Shown here: one piece after another, positions 6,771-8,770 of the stretch | Layout: every line of letters begins with the position of its first letter | How positions within the stretch are numbered: position 1 is the first letter of the stretch | Source: Eubacteriales bacterium | GTDB lineage: Bacteria > Bacillota > Clostridia > Peptostreptococcales > Anaerovoracaceae | Reading direction: 5' to 3' | DNA length: 8,770 bases | Assembly (NCBI GenBank): GCA_028680875.1 | Contig: JAQUJQ010000003.1 | Coordinates: forward strand, 18,627 to 27,396 | Position numbers and translations under genes: made by a program | Notes under the pieces: generated by a model | What the model was told of the DNA's origin: nothing | The model's database searches: none | The model's input: the letters and a program-made list of their open reading frames with translations, nothing else

Positions 6771-6839
6771 TTATAGCAACCACCAAAATCAAGCAAGCAG
6801 CAATGGGAGCCAACCGCTTCCAATTAAATGTTTTGTCAT
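6685..6839 (-). pseudogene. Truncated, frameshifted small membrane protein start
   Basis: On the minus strand a textbook ribosome site AAAGGAGGG lies seven bases before ATG (6839-6837). The ATG frame gives only 16 residues. Shifting one base immediately after the ATG opens a 50-residue frame beginning DKTFNWKRLAPIAACLIL and continuing VVAIIISGLNN: a basic segment plus one membrane helix. The simplest reading is a lost G in an original ATGGAC. The N-terminal look resembles membrane-anchored anti-sigma or DUF-type proteins of Firmicutes, but that is only an impression. The frame ends at a TAA (6687-6685) and its last 15-20 codons run into the methyltransferase-like fragment on the other strand, so the C-terminal part is lost. 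The insertion sequence lies just upstream of its ribosome site. Confidence 0.4.
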
Positions 6840-6860
6840 CGCTTTGCCCTCCTTTCACTA

Positions 6861-6871
6861 CTAATACAATT
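6861..6871 (+). repeat. Left 11-bp target-site duplication
   Basis: CTAATACAATT here is repeated exactly at 8301-8311. Each copy abuts the outer end of the insertion element, as expected for a target duplication. Confidence 0.8.
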
Positions 6872-6887
6872 TAGTTAATTGCGAAAC
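6872..6887 (+). repeat. Left terminal inverted repeat of the IS
   Basis: TAGTTAATTGCGAAAC matches the reverse complement of 8285-8300 (AAGGTAATTGCGAAAC) at 14 of 16 positions, including 12 in a row (6876-6887). Confidence 0.82.
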
Positions 6888-6898
6888 CTCCAAAACTA

Positions 6899-6938
6899 TT
6901 GAAATTTCAACAATTAATTTTAAGGTTATATATATAAC
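6899..6938. repeat. Two subterminal palindromes in the IS left end
   Basis: TTGAAATTTCAA (6899-6910) and GTTATATATATAAC (6925-6938) are each perfect palindromes, just inside the left inverted repeat. They may be transposase-binding or promoter-control sites, or simply AT-rich sequence. Confidence 0.4.
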
Positions 6939-6952
6939 TCCTCACCGAAATA

Positions 6953-6961
6953 TGGTATAAT
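6953..6961 (+). promoter_or_regulatory. Extended -10 box, likely transposase promoter
   Basis: TGG followed by a perfect TATAAT (6956-6961) sits at the left end of the IS, just upstream of the surviving transposase frame. No clear -35 is visible. Its closeness to the coding remnant suggests that the natural leader and N-terminal coding part were removed by a deletion near 6970. Confidence 0.45.
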
Positions 6962-6969
6962 TTAGTTGA

Positions 6970-8093
6970 AAATCCAATATATCACATGACAGAAAGGATC
7001 TGCGTGAATTCTGCGGCTTCAGTAAGGTTCCGGATGCCTCCAAGTTTACACGGTTCAAGCAACGATTCCTTCCGGACTTCATGGATATGTTCGACCGGCT
7101 TGTTGATCTCACCGAACCCATTTGTGCCGATATCGACCCGAAGCTCGCTGCAATGACTGTCTTTGACACGTCGGGTATTGAGGCCTATGTCACAAAGAAC
7201 AATCCCAAATACGTTGATGCGATCATCCGTAAGCTGAAAGCATGGAAAACGGCAATGGGCCTCGGTGACTCCTTTGACCCGTACAAAGCAGCCTATGGTT
7301 CCATAACGGCCTGGGAATCGTCCGCAACATTGCGCTTTACGATGAAAGGTTTCTGTCAGACCATCCGGACATTACCGTTGGAAGGAAGTCCGATTCGCCT
7401 GATGAGGATAAGTCTCTGGCTGATTCCAAAGCTCTCATACCAACGCTAAAAGACTTCTTCGCAAAACATCCTTTGATCCGCCCTGACATCTTCCTGGGTG
7501 ATGCGGCCTTTGATACCGTCGATATCTATGCAGGGCTTTTCAACGACATTTGCTTCAATAAGGCATTTATTCCACTGAATTCTAAGGCTGGAACCAAATA
7601 CCCAGATTGTACAATCGATGAGCAAGGCCGCCCATGCTGTCCGAAAGACCCGTCGTTACCCATGAAACAGGAAGGAAGCAAATCACACCTGCGCTGCGGA
7701 AGACCTTCGATGAAATTCGTCTGCCCCAAAATGAAATGGGTCAGGGAAGATGGAAAATCCAAACGCCGCACTTCATGCAAAGACCCCTGCACCGATTCTC
7801 CTTGTGGCCGCATGTTCTATATCTACCCCGAAAAGGATCTCCGGACCTTTCCCGGTACCATCAGAGGTACCGATGAGTGGGATTCGCTCTACAAGATGCG
7901 CACGGTTGTCGAGCGATCGATCTGCCATTTCAAGGATAATCTTCTTGTTGCCAACCGCAGGACCCGCAATGCACAAACCCTGCATGCCGACCTGCTTCTG
8001 GCCGGAATCACACAGCTTGTTACAGTGCTCCTTGCCCACGGGATAGGCCGGCGACAATACATACGAAGTCTCAAGCCTTTGATTGCTGCGTAG
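6970..8093 (+). pseudogene. DDE transposase pseudogene with two deletions
   Basis: Two frames together give most of a DDE_Tnp_1-type transposase. Frame one (6970-7304) starts after a TGA with no usable start codon and reads DLREFCGFSKVPDASKFTRF onward, with the first catalytic Asp in VFDTSG (codon 7165-7167). It ends in KAAYGS. Frame two (7305-8093) resumes with NGLGIVRNIALYDERF and carries the second Asp in LGDAAFDT (7500-7502) and Glu in YKMRTVVERSICHFK (7911-7913). Between the frames a frame-changing deletion has removed a short segment of the core, roughly 20-25 residues by my recollection of relatives. The N-terminal segment is also missing. A Cys-rich insert (six Cys between about 7690 and 7810) precedes the Glu motif. 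About 374 codons remain, in pieces; the protein is not expected to be active. Confidence 0.88.
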
Positions 8094-8284
8094 CCCCCAG
8101 TCCCCTTCCCGGATTAACACCCGTTTTTATCAGGTGTATTTTTGCATCCGTCGATAAGCTTTCTAAATCGCTTCCCTCATTTGTTCTCATTCAATTTTCA
8201 AGATGCATGCTACTTCTCCGCTTACTAATCATTTCTTCACAGGTTTATTGCAAACGAACTCCTGTTTCTTCTTTTTTTATTATC
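8094..8284. other. IS right-end non-coding segment
   Basis: Between the transposase stop and the right inverted repeat I find no gene. The only candidate signal is ACACC (8117-8121) pairing with GGTGT (8133-8137) across an 11-base loop, followed by ATTTTT. This would be a weak terminator for the transposase transcript. Confidence 0.4.
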
Positions 8285-8300
8285 GTTTCGCAATTACCTT
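8285..8300 (-). repeat. Right terminal inverted repeat of the IS
   Basis: GTTTCGCAATTACCTT is the inverted partner of 6872-6887. The inner 12 bases are identical in reverse complement. Confidence 0.82.
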
Positions 8301-8311
8301 CTAATACAATT
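8301..8311 (+). repeat. Right 11-bp target-site duplication
   Basis: CTAATACAATT is identical to 6861-6871 and begins exactly where the right inverted repeat ends. Removing the element plus one copy rejoins the small-gene ribosome site with the sequence downstream of abiEii. Confidence 0.8.
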
Positions 8312-8385
8312 GGGCAAGCCAAAGTGTCGGATAAAATTCAAAATTATTATTTATAATTTATATGATGGCCTCAAGGAGAAAAATA
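8312..8385. other. Short AT-rich spacer between IS and abiEii
   Basis: No gene and no strong terminator is visible. It is the downstream flank of abiEii and, before the insertion, was the upstream flank of the small minus-strand gene at 6839. Confidence 0.5.
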
Positions 8386-8770
8386 TTAAAGGATTTTATT
8401 CAGAATTTCTTCGATTGCTTGGCAAATATATTCATAGGAAATATCATCAGCATAAACAAAGTCACGTTGGTATCGCCTCCAAAAATCTATAAGGCGAGAA
8501 CTGCTTTTTATTTCATCCATAATACTTTTATGCTTGGTCAATACATCCAGACTACCTCTTTTAGTAGCAGTCTGCATCAAAGCTTCTTTTAAGGTTATGG
8601 GATTGCATTCATTACCACGAAGCTTTTGGAGTATGTAAATATCGTAAAAATCTCTCGGACGAGTATTGGCCTCGTTTCTGGATAGGATGGTTTCCAGTTT
8701 TTCAGCCATAATAGTTTCAAGATTATAAGCCAAAACAGTGATAGAACGCTCATCAAACATAAGCTGAAAA
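8386..8770 (-). CDS. AbiEii/AbiGii-type nucleotidyltransferase toxin, C-terminal part (partial)
   Basis: AbiEii proteins are cytoplasmic nucleotidyltransferase-fold toxins. With an AbiEi-type antitoxin they form type IV toxin-antitoxin pairs, some of which cause abortive phage infection. The visible 127 residues are the C-terminal part; the family is usually about 250-300 residues, and the frame stays open to the window edge. The most diagnostic segment is YNLETIMAEKLETILSR followed by NEANTRPRDFYDIYIL (about residues 15-47 of the visible part), containing the AEK lysine and the RDFYD aspartate typical of the family. An ATG at 8758-8760 is internal, as the codons before it (F, Q, L) continue the frame and no ribosome site precedes it. 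The GSxxxD nucleotidyltransferase motif and any antitoxin should lie to the right. The visible C-terminus looks intact. Confidence 0.82.
   Translation of the reverse strand, partial: FQLMFDERSITVLAYNLETIMAEKLETILSRNEANTRPRDFYDIYILQKLRGNECNPITLKEALMQTATKRGSLDVLTKHKSIMDEIKSSSRLIDFWRRYQRDFVYADDISYEYICQAIEEILNKIL

Larger units (their letters stand above)
6872..8300 (+). mobile_element. Decayed IS element, DDE (IS4-like YREK type), about 1.43 kb
   Basis: The element is bounded by imperfect terminal inverted repeats (14 of 16 positions match, with a perfect core TAATTGCGAAAC) and by 11-bp direct repeats. It encodes one transposase on the plus strand whose reading frame is broken. Long 10-12 bp target duplications are known for part of the IS4 family, and the transposase has the Y-(2)-R-(3)-E-(6)-K signature of that superfamily. 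The cysteine-rich insert before the E residue is more like IS1182-type proteins, so the exact family needs a database match. It cannot move by itself, but the intact ends could be mobilised by a related active copy. It lies between a truncated small gene and abiEii. Confidence 0.82.

Noticed and set aside
7526..8120. Overlapping frames within the transposase region on both strands
   Set aside because: They are alternative frames of the transposase, which alone shows the DDE motifs.
8310..8592. Plus-strand frames of 60 and 76 codons opposite abiEii
   Set aside because: They are antisense to a recognisable toxin family and have no convincing start context.
8386..8760. AbiEii start at the ATG 8758-8760
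   Set aside because: The frame remains open upstream to the window edge, no ribosome site is present, and the family requires a longer N-terminal domain.
1..8770. CRISPR array, riboswitch, replication origin or rRNA
   Set aside because: I saw no regularly spaced repeats, no known riboswitch core, no DnaA-box cluster and no rRNA sequence in the window.

Overview
The window looks like a chromosomal piece of a low-to-moderate GC Firmicute, most likely a Clostridium-class organism. The evidence is the gene order yajC, a TIGR04086-type membrane protein, secDF and relA, the strong AGGAGG-type ribosome binding sites, the two tRNAs that encode their own CCA, and an exported SLH-domain protein. I cannot name a genus from the sequence; a Peptococcaceae-like organism is only a guess.

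Layout. Positions 1-3626 are a conserved housekeeping block read on the minus strand: yajC (3204-3626), an intrinsic terminator (3156-3186), a four-helix membrane protein (2715-3098), a fused secDF (454-2604), and the 5' part of a relA/spoT-type (p)ppGpp enzyme (1-441, cut by the window edge, best start TTG). YajC and SecDF are accessory parts of the Sec translocon. The membrane protein between them has no known function. A divergent promoter region (3656-3722) separates this block from a two-tRNA unit on the plus strand, tRNA-Leu(CAA) and tRNA-Pro(GGG), which ends at a clear terminator (3915-3946).

To the right of the tRNAs the content becomes accessory. A 599-residue secreted protein with three SLH-like repeats and a WG-type beta-repeat tail (4312-6111) is followed by about 750 bases of decayed sequence: an unrecognised open frame, a short methyltransferase-like fragment, and the start of a frameshifted small membrane protein on the opposite strand. 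Next is a degraded insertion sequence (6872-8300). It has 14/16 terminal inverted repeats and an 11-bp direct repeat on each side. Its DDE transposase lacks the N-terminus and is split by an internal frame-changing deletion, although the D, D and E residues are all still readable. The window ends in the C-terminal part of an AbiEii-type nucleotidyltransferase toxin (8386-8770, minus strand), a gene of the kind found in phage-defence or toxin-antitoxin pairs.

I see no clear undescribed system. The points most worth a second look are the hairpin next to the ribosome binding site of the TIGR04086 gene, the composition break inside the SLH/WG gene, the insertion sequence separating a small gene from its upstream region, and the partial abiE locus, whose partner should lie just outside the window.
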